DNA of 64,000 bases. It comes from Hankyongella ginsenosidimutans (GTDB taxonomy: Bacteria; Pseudomonadota; Alphaproteobacteria; Sphingomonadales; Sphingomonadaceae). The stretch covers positions 310,001 through 374,000 of the forward strand of contig NZ_CP039704.1 of assembly GCF_005144965.1 (NCBI RefSeq), written 5' to 3'. The notes under the pieces were generated by a model, which was not told where the DNA came from, ran no database searches, and saw only the letters and a program-made list of their open reading frames with translations. Of this stretch, positions 37,722 through 49,856 are shown in pieces. Positions within the stretch are counted from its first letter, which is position 1. The number at the start of each line of letters is the position of its first letter. Made by a program: the position numbers and the translations under genes.

Positions 37722-40700
37722 TTATTGCACAGGATTGGGGTGGTTCGCGTCCTGCGGCGCATCATCAGATAGGCGGCCGGGATCACCAGCATCGACAGCA
37801 ACGGCGCGGTCAGCATCCCGCCGATCATCGGGGCAGCAATGCGGCTCATTACCTCCGACCCGGCACCCGAGCCGAGCAGGATCGGCAGCAGGCCGGCGAG
37901 GATCACCGCGACCGTCATCGCCTTGGGGCGCACCCTCAGCAGCGCGCCTTCGCGCACCGCCGCCTCAACTTCGGCCGCATCCGGGGCGGGCCCCGTTCGG
38001 CGAGCGCGTGCTTCAGGTAGATCAGCATGACCACGCCGAACTCTGCCGAGACCCCGGCGAGCGCGATGAACCCGACCCCGGTCGCGACCGACTGGTTGTA
38101 GCCGAGCAGGTAGAGCAGCCAGACTCCGCCGGTCAGCGCGAACGGCAGCGTCCCCATCACCAGCGCCGCCTCGTCGAACCGCCGGAACGTGGCGTAGAGC
38201 AGCAGGAAGATGATCAGCAGCGTCGCGGGAACGACGATCTTGAGCCGCTCGACCGCGCGCTGGAGAAACTCGAACTGGCCCGTATAGCTGACGCTGATCC
38301 CCGGCGGCAGCAACCTGGCGGCGATCGCGCGCTGGAGATCGCCGACAATGGTGGTCAATGGCGCGCCGCGACCGTCGACGTAGATCCATGTCACGGGCCG
38401 GCCGTTCTCAGTCCGCAGCATCGGCGGGCCGTCGCTGATGGTGATGTCTGCCACCGTGCCGAGCGTAATCTGCTGCTGCGCTGGCGTGAGGACCGGCAGG
38501 TTACGCAAGCTATCGACACTGTCGCGGATTTCGCGGGGTAGCGCACGCTGATCGGATAGCGCGCGAGACCCTCGACGGTCTGGCCGACCGTCTCGCCGCC
38601 GATCGCGCTCGACACCACAGACTGCACGTCGGCGACGTTGAGGCCGTAGCGCGCCGCCGCCGCGCGGTTGATCGTGACGTCGATGTAGCGTCCGCCGGTC
38701 AGCCGTTCGGCGAGTGCCGAGCTGACCCCGGCACGGTCTTCGCAACCTGCTCGATCGCACGCGCGGTCGCGTCGATCTCGGCGAGGTTCGAGCCGGCGAC
38801 CTTGATTCCGATCGGGCTCTTGATGCCGGTCGAGAGCATGTCGATGCGATTGCGGATCGGCGGTATCCAGAAGTTCGCCAGCCCGGGACCTTCACCGCAT
38901 GGTCGAGCTCGTCGATAAGCCGCTCCTGCGTCATGCCCGGTCGCCACTGATCCTTCGGCTTGAACCTGATCGTCGTCTCGAACATCTCCAGCGGCGCGGG
39001 ATCGGTCGCGGTGTCGGCGCGGCCGGCCTTGCCGAACACGCTTTCGACCTCCGGCACGGTCTTGATCATGCGGTCGGTTAGCTGGAGTAGCTGTCCGGCC
39101 TTTGCGGTCGAGATGCCGGGCAATGCCGAGGGCATGTAGAGCAGGTCGCCCTCGTTCATCTGCGGGATGAACTCGCCGCCCAACTGGCTGATCGGCCAGA
39201 TGCTGGTCGCGAACACCAGCCCGGCGATCACCAGCGCCTGCTTCGGCTTCGCCAGCACCCAATCGAGTGCCGGGCGGTAGAGGCGTGTGAGCACGCGGTT
39301 GATCGGATTGGCGCTCTCGGACGGGATGCGGCCGCGGATGAGATAGCCCATCAGCACCGGGATCAGCGTGATCGACAGGATCGCCGCGCCGGCCATCGCA
39401 TAGGTCTTGGTGAAGGCGAGCGGCGCGAACAGCCGCCCCTCCTGTCCCTGAAGCGAAAAGATCGGCACGAACGAGAAGGTGATGATGAGCAGCGACAGGA
39501 ACAGCGCCGGCCCGACCTCCATCGCCGCTGCCGTGATCACGCGCCAGCGTTCCGGCCCGGCCAGCGTCTCGCCTGGGTGGTCGCGATCCCAATGTTCGAG
39601 ATGCTTGTGCGCGTTCTCGATCATGACGACTGCGGCATCGACCATCGCGCCGATCGCGATCGCGATGCCGCCCAGCGACAGGATGTTGGCGTTGAGCCCC
39701 TGCACCCGCATCGCGATGAACGCGGCGAGGATGCCGAGCGGCAGCGTCAGGATCGCGACCAGCGCCGAGCGCGCGTGCCACAGGAACAGGGCGCAGACCA
39801 GAGCGACGACGATGAACTCTTCGATCAGCTTGTGGGTGAGGTTGTCGACCGCACGGTCGATCAGCCCAGAGCGGTCATAGGTCGTCACGAGTTCAACGCC
39901 GGGTGGTAGGCTCCGCTTCAGCTCGTCGAGCTTCGCCTTGACGCCATCGATCACTTCGCGCGCGTTCTTGCCCTGGCGCATGACGATGACGCCGCCCGCG
40001 ACCTCGCCCTGGCCGTTGAGCTCGGCGACGCCGCGCCGCATGTCGGGACCGACCTGGATGGTAGCGACATCGCCCAGCGTCACCGGCGTGCCCCGATCGT
40101 CTTCAGGGGATCGCCCGGAAATCGTCGAGCGAGGCGAGGTAGCCGGTCGAGCGCACGATGTATTCGGCTTCGGCCATCTCCAGCACCGAGCCGCCGCTCT
40201 CCTGGTTGCCGCGCTTGAGCGCCTCGATCACCGCCTCGTGCGTGATGCCGTAGGAAGCGAGCTTCAGCGGATCGAGCACCACCTGATATTGCCGCACCAT
40301 CCCGCCGACGCTGGCGACCTCGGCGACGCCGGGCACCGCCTTCAGCTCGTAGCGCAGGAACCAGTCCTGGATGCTGCGCAGTTGCGCGAGATCGTGGCGG
40401 CCGGTCCGGTCGACCAGCGCATATTCATAGACCCAGCCGACGCCGGTGGCGTCTGGGCCGAGCGAGGCCTTTGCCCCGTCGGGAAGGCGTCCCTGCACCT
40501 GGCTCAGATATTCGAGCACGCGGCTGCGCGCCCAATAGAGGTCGGTATTGTCGTCGAACAGCACGTAGACGAAACTGTCGCCAACGAACGAATAGCCGCG
40601 CACCACCCGCGCCCCCGGCACCGACAGCATCGTGGTCGCGATCGGATAGGTGACCTGATCCTCGACGATGCGTGGCGCCTGGCCGGGATAGGTCGTGCGG

Positions 40701-40846
40701 ACGATGACCTGCACGTCGGAGAGATCGGGCAGCGCGTCGACCGCGGTGGAGCGCACCGCGCCGATCCCGATCGCGACAAGCGCGAGCGCCGCGAGCAGGA
40801 CGAGAATGCGCGCCTTTACCGAGGCCGCGATGATCCGCGCGATCAC
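37722..40846 (-). CDS. cusA: CusA-type RND copper/silver efflux pump
   Basis: Inner-membrane pump. GTG at 40846 overlaps the cusB stop. [42 protein letters not shown] and [18 protein letters not shown] are CusA features. Proton relay: [19 protein letters not shown]. Second half: [23 protein letters not shown], and the last spans [22 protein letters not shown]. Shifts near 40090, 38880, 38725, 38520, 37990 and 37750. Restored end HPNPVQ at 37722. About 1,040 residues. Confidence 0.88.
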
Positions 40847-42054
40847 CTGGCGTCGCCCGAAATCGGCCGCGCCGCGATGCCGGTCAGGCTCGCCTCGCTG
40901 TCGAGCAGGAACTGGCCCGAGGCGACGACCTTCTCGCCCGGCGCGAGCCCGGCGACGATCTCGGTCTTTCCTCCTGCCTCGCGACCGATACGAACCTCGG
41001 CCGGGCGGAAGCGCCCTTGCCGTCGGCGAGCATCACCAAAGTGCGCTTGCCGGTGCGGATCACCGCCTCGCTCGGCACCAGCAGCGCCGGACGCGACGTG
41101 TCGCCGAGATGGACGGTCGCGAACATGCCGGGACGCAGCCGCCCATCGCGGTTGGCAAGTTCGACGCGGACGGTGAGTGTCCGGCTGTCGGCCTGCGCGG
41201 TCGGCAGGACCGCGATGACGCGGCCGGTGAAACGCTCGCCGGTAAAGGCGGCCAGTTCGGCGCTCACAGGCTGCCCCACCCGCGACTCGGCGGCGCGCGC
41301 TTCGGGAACGGCGGCGTTCAGCCAGACCGTGCCGAGCCCGTTCACCTGGGCGAGCGTCTGTCCGGCGGCCAACGTCACGCCCGCCCGCGCGTCGAGCGTC
41401 GTGACGACGCCGCCGATCGGGCTGCGCACCGTCGTCATGCCGCGTCCGCGGGCCGACCCGCCGGGGATGCCGAGCAGCCGCAGGCGCTGGCCGGCAGCGG
41501 CGATCAGCGCGCGGTCGCCCGTCTTGCGGACCGCATCATATTCGCCCTGCGCGCCGCCCCATTCGGGCACGAGCACGTCGGCGATCGGCGCGCCTGCACG
41601 GATCACGTCGCCGGGTGCGAGGCGATAGACGCGCTGGACGAACCCAGCCGCTCGTGCCTGGACGATCGCGATGTCGCGTTGGTTGAAGTCGATCGCGCCG
41701 GTCACGTCGAGCGATCCGGCGAGCGTGCCGGTGGTCGCGGTCGCGAGCCGGATGCCGAGACTCTGCATCGCCGACGGATCGATCGTCACGCCGGGCGCGG
41801 CAGCGGGTCCGCCGGTATCGTCGGCATATTTGGGGATGGTCTTCATCCCCATCGACGACAGCGAATCCGGGTTGTCATAATGCTCACCCGGCACCATCGG
41901 GTCGTAATAATAGAGGGTTTGCGCGCGTCGGTCTTGCCAGCCGCGGGCGAAGCGCCATTGAGGCGGCCAGATAGTAACCGCCAACCCCGGCAACTAGCGT
42001 GACGGCGGCGAAGGCGGCGGCGAGCTGCGACCGCTGGAGCGAGGTCATGGTCAT
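40843..42054 (-). CDS. cusB: CusB-type RND adaptor
   Basis: Periplasmic adaptor. ATG at 42054 overlaps the cusC stop. [20 protein letters not shown] leads a membrane anchor ([13 protein letters not shown]). The heavy-metal box [17 protein letters not shown] and [11 protein letters not shown] is typical of CusB. Then [38 protein letters not shown] and [18 protein letters not shown]. Shifts near 41945, 41005 and 40930. About 403 residues. Confidence 0.87.
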
Positions 42055-43280
42055 CGGCCGGCATTCCCGAACAGGAGGTTGAGCCGCACGCCATCGGCGG
42101 CGACGGTGGCTTCGCGGTCGAGCGTCTCGAGGATCGCATCCGCAAGCGCGGCATGGGCGTCGACGAGGTCGATCAGACTGGCGCGTCCGGCCGCGTAGCT
42201 CGCCACGTCCAGCGTCACCCGCTCCTGCGCGAGCGGTTGCAACACGTCGCGCGCGCGCATCCATTGGTCGTGGTGCATGACATGGTCGGCGAGGCCCGCG
42301 TCGAGATCGGCGGTCAACGCCCTGAGCGCGGCGTCCGAGTCGGCGCGCGCCGCGCCCGCATCGGCGGCGCGCGCCGCGATGACCGGGTTCTGGCGGTTCT
42401 TCTTGAACAGCGGGAGACCGATCGTGACGCCCGCCGACACATAGTCGCCGAAGCGTGGATCGCGGCGCTGATAGGAGAGATCGACGCCGAAGTCCGGCCG
42501 CCGGTCGGCCTGCGCCAGCCGCAGGTCGGCGTCCGCCCGGTCCGCCTGCGCCCCGAGCAGGACAAGCGCAGGTTGCCGTTCGAGGCTCGCGCGCAGTCGC
42601 ACCGGATCGACCGCGATGTCGGGCAGGCTTCCGGCGACTTCCGGGTCGGCTTCGCCCGTCCACCGCGTCAGCTCCGCCTTCGCGCGGGCGACCGCCGACA
42701 CGAGTTCGTCGCGGCGATCCTGAAGCCGCGCCAACGCCGCGCGACCGGCCAGGGTCTGGGCGGGGCGGGCGTTGCCCGACGCGACCGCGCTCGGTGAGGT
42801 CCGGACGATCCGTCCAAGTCGCGCCAGCACTTCGTCGAGCGCGGCCAGGCGTCGCTCGGCATAGGCCAAGTTGATCCACGCGATCGCGGTCTGGACCTCG
42901 ACCACACGCAGCTCGACCGCGGCGGCGGCGTCGGCGACCGCGATGTCGGCATCCGCGCGCCCGCGCTGAGCGCGGCGCTTGGCGAGGTTGGGGATGTCCT
43001 GCGACACGCCGATCCGCGCCCAGGTGAAATTGTCGCGCGAGGGTTGGAACGCCAGCGGCCCTGAGATCGGGAAGCTGTCGATGCCGAGCCCGAGCTTGGG
43101 GTCGGGCAACTGTCCCGCCGCGATGCGTGCCGAACGCGTTGCGTCGGCCGCTAGCACCTTGGCCTTGATCGACGGCGCGTCCGCCCGCGCCTTGGTGAGC
43201 GCGTCGTCGAACGTGAGCGGCCCGGCTAATGCCGCCGACGGCAGCGCGACGGCCGCGATAATCGTGCAGATAAGTCTCAT
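42051..43280 (-). CDS. cusC: CusC-type outer-membrane efflux protein
   Basis: TolC-family channel. Signal peptide MRLICTIIAAVALPSAALA, then LTFDDALTKARADAPSIKA, GRADADIAVADAAAAVELR, SAGVTIGLPLFKKNRQNPVIA and YAAGRASLIDLVDAHAALADA. 409 residues and intact. First gene of the cusCBAF order on the minus strand. Confidence 0.9.
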   Translation of the reverse strand: MRLICTIIAAVALPSAALAGPLTFDDALTKARADAPSIKAKVLAADATRSARIAAGQLPDPKLGLGIDSFPISGPLAFQPSRDNFTWARIGVSQDIPNLAKRRAQRGRADADIAVADAAAAVELRVVEVQTAIAWINLAYAERRLAALDEVLARLGRIVRTSPSAVASGNARPAQTLAGRAALARLQDRRDELVSAVARAKAELTRWTGEADPEVAGSLPDIAVDPVRLRASLERQPALVLLGAQADRADADLRLAQADRRPDFGVDLSYQRRDPRFGDYVSAGVTIGLPLFKKNRQNPVIAARAADAGAARADSDAALRALTADLDAGLADHVMHHDQWMRARDVLQPLAQERVTLDVASYAAGRASLIDLVDAHAALADAILETLDREATVAADGVRLNLLFGNAGR

Positions 43281-43369
43281 CGTCGCCTCCGTGGCAGGTT
43301 GGCTTCGGCCGCCGCCGGAACGCAGCCGGTGGATGGTTCACCGGCTGCGCCCTTGCGTCGGACGGCAGT

Positions 43370-43665
43370 TCAGCCTTGCGAGGCGGAGCGGCCCTTGGCC
43401 GGCATGGTCATGCAGTCCGCGGCTTGTGCCTTGGAGCCGTGCATCATGCCGCAGTCGCAGCCGGCGGCCATCGCCGTGTCGTCGCTGACCCAGACGCGCA
43501 CCGGCGCGCGTGTCGGCGTGCGCGGCCCGTAGCTGGGCTGGGCGCGCCATTCATAATGGCCGGTTGAAGGGGCTCGCATTGAGTCGGCCGCGAATGCCGA
43601 CGGAGCCGCGGGAAGCGACGAAAGCACAGCCGCGACACCGGCGGCCCAGGTAAAATCTTCATCAT
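43370..43665 (-). CDS. Small exported Cys/Met-rich protein
   Basis: ATG at 43665 (or 43662). One lost base in the T-run near 43653 restores the signal peptide MKILTWAAGVAAVLSSLPAA. The mature part has HYEWRAQPSYGPRTPTRAPV then AAGCDCGMMHGSKAQAADCM. The Cys-x-Cys and Met-Met-His groups suggest copper binding. About 98 residues. Lies just upstream of cusC. Family not recognised. Confidence 0.6.
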
Positions 43666-43741
43666 GATAATCCTCGATTGAAACGCAGGTTAGCGCTCCT
43701 GATCGGTCGAGCACGTGCCGAGCGACGGCACCCGCAGGCGA

Positions 43742-44134
43742 TCAGCGACGCCGGTTCGGTTCAGCCAAGGAGTGTGGGTGGTTCGGGCTCGGGGCGACTG
43801 CACGGCCTGCCAACCGTGGCGCGACCATCCAGAATCGAGGCGCTGCGGCGGTGATAGCCGACACCTGGGTGGAAGATACGTCCTTGAACGCCATGGCGAT
43901 CGAGCAGCCGGCCATCAACATGCAGCCCGCAGGATGAGACTTGTCACTCTCGCTCTTACCCTGCTTCTCCGCGCAATCGGGACAGTTCAAGCCCATCGGG
44001 CAATCTGGCATGTCGCTTGTTGCAGTCGATTGACCATGCGTCATCATGATACACGGCGCGGCGACAGCCACACCGTTGCCGAAAAGCCCGAGCAGGACTC
44101 CGACGAGCAAGAGATGGCGCAGCATCTTCATCAT
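43742..44134 (-). CDS. Exported Cys/Met-rich hypothetical protein (DUF2946-like)
   Basis: ATG at 44134 (MMKMLRHLLLVGVLLGLFG) is a signal peptide. The mature part contains PCIMMTHG, MPDCPMGLNCPDCAEKQG and HPAGCMLMAGCSIAMAF: many Cys and Met in pairs, as in DUF2946 copper-island proteins. 130 residues, intact. No catalytic motif. Likely periplasmic copper handling. Confidence 0.6.
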   Translation of the reverse strand: MMKMLRHLLLVGVLLGLFGNGVAVAAPCIMMTHGQSTATSDMPDCPMGLNCPDCAEKQGKSESDKSHPAGCMLMAGCSIAMAFKDVSSTQVSAITAAAPRFWMVAPRLAGRAVAPSPNHPHSLAEPNRRR

Positions 44135-44234
44135 TCGTTGTGGGTACGAGATGACATGGCAAATGTCAATTCGCCGCATCGCGCATCGGCGTTACATTCG
44201 GCGCACACGCATAGCCTGCCACTTCAGTGGCTCC

Positions 44235-45083
44235 TCATGGCAACACCGTTGTCGTGAACGGCACGATCGTCTCGCGGCCATTGGCCTCGATCTGCGCGAA
44301 CAGTTTCAGTACGCCCGCCTTTTCCGGCTGGAGGTGAAAGCGGATCGTCGGACCGCTGCGCGCGCTGTCCGTCGTCGGTTCCACCCCGAGCGGATGGACA
44401 TGCTCGATCGAGTTCCAGTCCCCGGCGAACGCGACGATATGGCCGAACGCACCCATGATCGGCTGTAGGCCGGCAAACGGCTTTCCGGTGGCCTCATCGG
44501 TGATCGCGATGCTGCCCTCAATGGCTTGTCCGACCTTGAGCGGCGCTGGAAAGGATAGCTTGAACGACAGACCGTCGGCGCGCGCGAACAGCATCGTCGC
44601 AGTGGTTGGCGCGGGCGCGGTTTCCTTGCCGGCGGCGAGTTCAACGCCGACATATTCCTGGTCGCCGTTCGGCCGGGTGACATCAGCCCAGACCCGGTAG
44701 GGGCGGGCAAAGCGTGGCGCGAACGCGAAGCGCCAGGTGCCGGGATGGGCGGGATCGGGCACCGGGTGGATATGCTGATAGTCGGTCAGGCTGGCGTCGA
44801 CGATCAGAAGATGTAGCTTCTTGGTATGTGCTAGCGCCAGATCGCCCGCGCCCAGCGGCTTGCCGCTGGCGAGATCGGTCAGCGTGAGCGCGACCTGCTG
44901 TGCGCGACCGGCGACGAATGGCCCGTTCGGCCTAAGCGACAGGCGCATCGTCGGCGCGCCTTTATGGGGAGCCCATATCCATGCCTGCCATGCCGGTATC
45001 AGCGTGGCCATTGGCAGTCTTGTCAGGGCTGCAACCGACCAAAACCAGTGGCAGCAGGGTGGTGAGAAGCAATATCTTTTCAT
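44235..45083 (-). CDS. Lipoprotein with copper-resistance-type beta domain
   Basis: ATG at 45083. After a correction near 45070 the lipobox is LLPLVLVGCSPD and the N-terminus is Met/His-rich (TGMAGMDMGSP). A further correction near 44965 leads to MRLSLRPNGPFVAGRAQQVALTLTD, HLLIVDASLTDYQHIHPVPD, FRPYRVWADVTRPNGDQE and VGVEPTTDSARSGP. About 283 residues of strand-rich sequence with HIHP and EHVHP metal-like clusters. Follows the third RND gene. Family not named. Confidence 0.65.
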   Translation of the reverse strand: MKRYCFSPPCCHWFWSVAALTRLPMATLIPAWQAWIWAPHKGAPTMRLSLRPNGPFVAGRAQQVALTLTDLASGKPLGAGDLALAHTKKLHLLIVDASLTDYQHIHPVPDPAHPGTWRFAFAPRFARPYRVWADVTRPNGDQEYVGVELAAGKETAPAPTTATMLFARADGLSFKLSFPAPLKVGQAIEGSIAITDEATGKPFAGLQPIMGAFGHIVAFAGDWNSIEHVHPLGVEPTTDSARSGPTIRFHLQPEKAGVLKLFAQIEANGRETIVPFTTTVLP

Positions 45084-45106
45084 GCGCGACTCCGGGGCTC
45101 TCGTTG

Positions 45107-48100
45107 TCAAAATGCTTCGGTCGATCCGGCGGCGCGCGCGTCCGCGACTAGGCGGTCGAGCGGCTTGCGGCCATAGAGGCGGAACAGCACGGGCGTGACG
45201 AGCGCATCGAGCAGGGTCGCCGACAGCAATCCGCCGAAGATCGTCACCGCGACCGGATGGAGGATTTCCTTGCCCGGTTCGTCCGCGCCGATCAGCAGCG
45301 GGGTCAGCGCGAGGCCAGCGCCGAGCGCGGTCATCAGCACCGGCGTCAGCCGTTCGAGTGTGCCGCGCACGATCATCGCGTCGCCCCAGCTCTCGCCTTC
45401 GTGCAGCACCAGGTTGATATAGTGGCTGACCTTCAGGATGCCGTTGCGCGAGGCGATACCGGTCAGCGTCACGAACCCGATCAGGCTGGCGACCGACAGC
45501 GGCAGGCCGAACAGCCACAGCGCCAGCACCGAGCCGACCAGCGCCATCGGTACGCCGGCCATGATGATCAGCGCGAGCCGCACCGAGCGGTAGCGGGTGA
45601 ACAGCAGCGCGAAGATCATCGCGAACGCGATCAGCGACAAGCCGCCAATGGTGAGCGTCGCGTCCTGCTGCGCCTGGAACTGCCCCTCGACGCGCACGAA
45701 CCCGCCATCGGGGAGCTTGAGCTTGGCAACCTCTTCATTGATGACGGCGATGATGTTTCCCAGGTTGGCGCCGGGGCGGCATTGGCCGAGAGCACGATGC
45801 GGCGGCGGCCATTCTCGCGCAGGATCTGGTTGGGACCGTCGGTTTCCTTGACCTCGGCGAGGTTGCGTAGTGGCACGGGTCCTTGCGGCGTTTCGATCAG
45901 CAGGTCGCCAAGCGCTGTCGTCGAGCGTTCCTGGTCGGGCAACCGGAGCACGACGTTATAGCGCTTGAGGCCGTCGACGATCGTACTGACGATCTTGCCG
46001 TTCGACAGCGTCTCGACCGCTTCGGCGATCGTCGCGGGGCGACGCCATAGGATGCGGCGCGGTCATAGTCGATGTTGAGATCGAGCTGCGGCACGCGCAC
46101 CTGCCGCTCGACGCGCAGGTCGACGATGCCCGGAGCGCGGGCGATCCGCGTTTGCAGCGTCTCGGCCGTGGTGCGCAGGGCGTCGAGATCCTCGGCGAAA
46201 ATCTTGACGACGATCTGCGCGGTGACGCCCGAGAGCAGATGGTCGATGCGGTGGCCGATCGGGGCCGACGGTGACCGAGCCGGGCAGCACGGCCAGCCGT
46301 TCGCGATCTCGCGCGCGATGATCTCGCGGTCGGCGACATCGGGTTTCAGGGCGACGTCGATCTCGCTCGAATGGACGCCCTCGGCATGCTCGTCGAGCTC
46401 GGCGCGCCCGGTGCGGCGGCTGACGCTCGCGACGCCGGGGATTTGCAGCAGCAGCTTTTCGGCGGTGCTGCCGAGGCTGCTCGACTTTTCGAGCGAGATG
46501 CCGGGCTGGAAGGCGAGGCTGACGACGAAGCTCCCTTCGTTGAACGTCGGCAGGAAAGCGCGGGGAGATTGGCTGCGCCGATCAGCGCGATGCCGGTCGC
46601 GATGGCCCCGGCGACCAGCACCAGCCGGGTGCGCGCGAACCCCAGCCGAGCAGCCGCTCGTTCGCCGCTTTCAATCGTCTCACGAGACCAGATTCGGCCG
46701 CCTCGGCGCGCTTGGCGGCAAGTTTGGGCAGGAGATAATAGCACAGCACCGGCGTGAGCGTGATCGAGGTCACGAGGCTCGCCAGGATCGAGATGACATA
46801 GGCGATGCCCAGCGGCTGAAACAGGCGGCCCTCGACTCCGCCCAGGAAGAACAACGGCAGGAACACAAGGATGATGATCGCGGTCGCGTAGATGATGCCC
46901 GAGCGCACCTCGCCGGTCGCATGCGCGATGACCGCCAGCACGGGCCTTGGTTCGGGTTCGTGCGCATTTTCGCGTAAGCGCCGATAGACATTTTCCACGC
47001 CGACCACCGCATCGTCGACCAGCTCGCCGATCGCGATCGCCAGGCCGCCCAGCGTCATCGTGTTGATCGACAACCCGAAGATTTCGAAGATGACCGCGGT
47101 AATGAGGATCGATACCGGCAGCGCCACGAGCGATACCGCCGTCGTGCGCCAGTTGAGCAGGAAAGCGAACAACACTACCGAAACGACGATGCCGGCCTCG
47201 ACCAGTGCGCGTTGCAAGGTGCCGATCGACGTCTGGATGAAATTGGCTTGGCGGAACTGGACGCGGTCGGCGCGCAGCCCCGACGGCAGCGTTGCGGTGA
47301 CTTCCTTCAGCGCCTTCTCGACCTCGTCGGTCACCGCGACCGTCGCTGCATCGGGCTGTTTCTGGATGGCGATCACGACCGCCGGCTGCCCGTCAAAGCC
47401 GGCGTCGCCGCGCCGGAACGCGGCGGCGAAATCGACCTTGGCGATCTGCGACAGACGAATGGGGCCATCGGCGTTGCCCGCGACGACGAGGTTGCGCAGA
47501 TCCTCGATCCGTGTCGTGCGCGCGACATTGCGGATCAGGAATTCGCGCTCATACTGATCGACGAAGCCGCCGCCGGTGTTGGTGCCGAACGCTTCGAGCG
47601 CCGCCTCCACGTCCTTCAGCTTCACCCCGACCGCGCTCATTGCCGCCAGATCGGGTGAGACGCGGTATTGCCGTACCTCGCCGCCGATCGGGATGACCTG
47701 GGCAACGCCGGGGATCGCCAGCAGCCGCGGCCTGATCTGGAAATCGGCGATCTCGCGCGCCTGCATCGGGCTCGCCCGGCCATAGGGATCGCCACCAGCA
47801 TGATCTCGCCCATGATCGACGTAATCGGCCCCATCTGCGGCACGACTGCGGGCGGGATCTGTTCGCGGACCAGGGTCAGCCGTTCGGCGACCTGCTGACG
47901 GGCGCGATAGACGTCTTCCTTCCAGCCGAACTCGACATAGACGATCGACAGGCCGATGCCCGAGACCGAGCGCACCCGCTCGACCCCGGGCACACCGCTC
48001 ATCGAGGTTTCGATCGGTCGCGTCACCAGAGTCTCGACCTCGGGCGGCGCGAGACCCGGGATTCGGTCAGGATCGTGACCACCGGGCGGTTGAGGTTGGG

Positions 48101-48217
48101 GAGGACATCGACCGGCAACCGGCTCGCCGACAATCCGCCGAACGCCATCAGCGCGAGCGACAGGAACAGCGTCAGGATGCGGTTACGCAGCGAGAACGCG
48201 ACGAGCCGGTCGAACAT
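45107..48217 (-). CDS. Heavy-metal RND efflux pump, third system
   Basis: ATG at 48217 ([24 protein letters not shown]). [39 protein letters not shown] and [20 protein letters not shown] place it in the metal RND group, but it is clearly different from the CzcA and CusA copies here. Proton-relay helix: [21 protein letters not shown]-terminal spans: [20 protein letters not shown] and [14 protein letters not shown]. At least seven shifts. About 1,035 residues. Substrate unknown. Confidence 0.82.
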
Positions 48218-48220
48218 CGC

Positions 48221-49449
48221 CTAGCGAACCTGGCCGAGCAGCGCCGCGCCGGCGGTCACCACGCGCTCGCCCGGCTTGACGTTCGAGAGCAAAGCGACCC
48301 GGCCGGCATCGACCGGCGCCGAGGTCACGTTGCGCTGCTCGAGCGATTCGGCGTGCGGCTTGACCAACACCGCCGGCAGGCCGTTCGCGCCGGTGATCAG
48401 CGCGGTGCGCGGCACGATGACGCCGGCGACGGGCGCGCCGAGCGGCGCGTCGATCGTGATCGGCTCGCCGATCCGCAAGTTTGCGGGCACACCCGCGACG
48501 CGGAACAGGGCGGGTGCAGCGCGACCGCGGTCGACCAGCCCGGCGCCTTCGAACACCAGGTCGAAGGTCGTGCCGTCCGCCGTCCGGCCGACCGCTTTCG
48601 CGCCGGGCGCGAGCGTGCGCCGGTCGAACAGATTGGCCTCGACGAACAGGCGCGATCGATCGGCGATTTCGAACAAGGTCGTCTCCGCCGCCACGACTTG
48701 CCCGACGCGGACCGACGACGAGGCGACGACCCCGTCGATCGGCGACACCAGCACTTCGCGCGCGGCACGCGCTCTGCCCAAAGCGGCGCGACGACGCTGC
48801 AAGCCCTGGAGCGTGATCACCGCCTCCTCGATCTGGCGGCGCGGCACCACGCCTTCGAGCCGCCGCAACCGCGCCGCGCTGTTGGCGGCGAGCGCGATCT
48901 GCTGGTCGAGGTCGCTCAGTTCGCGGGCGATGTCGGCACGGTCGATCGCCTGAAGCGGCGGCTCGATAAAGCCGAGCACTTGCCCCTTGCGCACCGCTTG
49001 GCCGATGATCGGGAGGCCCGGCGCCGGGCGCCGACGCGCCCCGGTCGCGCTCTGGATCAGCCCGCCGCGGGTCGGATCGGCGACGACACGGCCGGTCAGG
49101 CTGGCGACCGGCTGGGCATCCCCGCGACCGTCAGGACGGTCCGCACGCCGATGATGCGCTGCACCGATTTGGGCACGAACAGCTTGCCGTCGGCGGTGCG
49201 CGCCGCGACTTCGCCCGCGCCGGAGGGTGCCGCCGCCTCGTCCTCGTCGCCATGCGCGGCAACCGGCGCGGGTCCGGCGGGAATGCCGAAGAGGAGTTGC
49301 GCGCCGATCAGGACGCCCAGCGCGAGTGCGCTCCCGCGCCGCCGCCGCCAATACCAGCCGCCGATGAGCGCCAGCGCGACAAGCGCGGCCACGCCGAGCC
49401 ATTTCCAGAGCGCGGTGCCAGCGCCCACATCGGCGGGTGCGGTCGGCAC
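48221..49449 (-). CDS. RND adaptor of third system
   Basis: GTG at 49449 overlaps nothing but follows the small gene by 3 bases. LWKWLGVAALVALALIGGWYW membrane span, then ALALGVLIGAQLLFGIPAG, an acidic AHGDEDEAAAPSGAG linker, LFVPKSVQRIIGVRTV; after a shift near 49120, ASLTGRVVADPTRGG, ISPIDGVVASSSVRVG-like lipoyl half and VIVPRTALITGANGLPAVLV barrel. About 409 residues. Adjacent to its pump. Confidence 0.82.
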
Positions 49450-49451
49450 CG

Positions 49452-49856
49452 TCAGATCCCCGAAAGCGATTCGAAGCTGCCGCCGCGGCTGACAAGAAAG
49501 GACAGCTCATGCTTGCCCGCCTTGCGCAAGCCGTCGTCGGACACCGCATAGACGCCGTTCTTCGCGGTCGCGGCAACGCTCTTGCCGTCGAGCGTCACGC
49601 TCACGCTCGCGTCGGTCACCGGCATGTTGTCGGCGAAACCGTCGATCCAGATCGTGAGGTCGTCCGCGGTTGCCGCCGCGACCAGCTCGAAGCTGTCGCT
49701 GGTCGCCTCCATGCGCGGCGGCAGCGATACGCCCGCCGGCGGCGGTGGCGCGGCACCATGATCCTCGTCGCCATGCGCCAGAGCGAGCGACGCGGTCATC
49801 AGCATCGCCAGCCCTATCAGGCCGCCCAACATCGTCCTGTTCTTGTGCCCGATCAT
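49452..49856 (-). CDS. Exported accessory protein of third RND system
   Basis: ATG at 49856 overlaps the TolC stop. Signal peptide MIGHKNRTMLGGLIGLAMLMTASLALA (in segments) ends before HGDEDHGAAPPPP, a short metal-like His/Asp cluster. The rest, FELVAAATADDLTIWIDGFADN and SVSVTLDGKSVAATAKNG, is a strand-rich domain. 134 residues, intact. It sits between TolC and the adaptor, so it is probably a periplasmic metal or adaptor partner. No family name known. Confidence 0.65.
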   Translation of the reverse strand: MIGHKNRTMLGGLIGLAMLMTASLALAHGDEDHGAAPPPPAGVSLPPRMEATSDSFELVAAATADDLTIWIDGFADNMPVTDASVSVTLDGKSVAATAKNGVYAVSDDGLRKAGKHELSFLVSRGGSFESLSGI

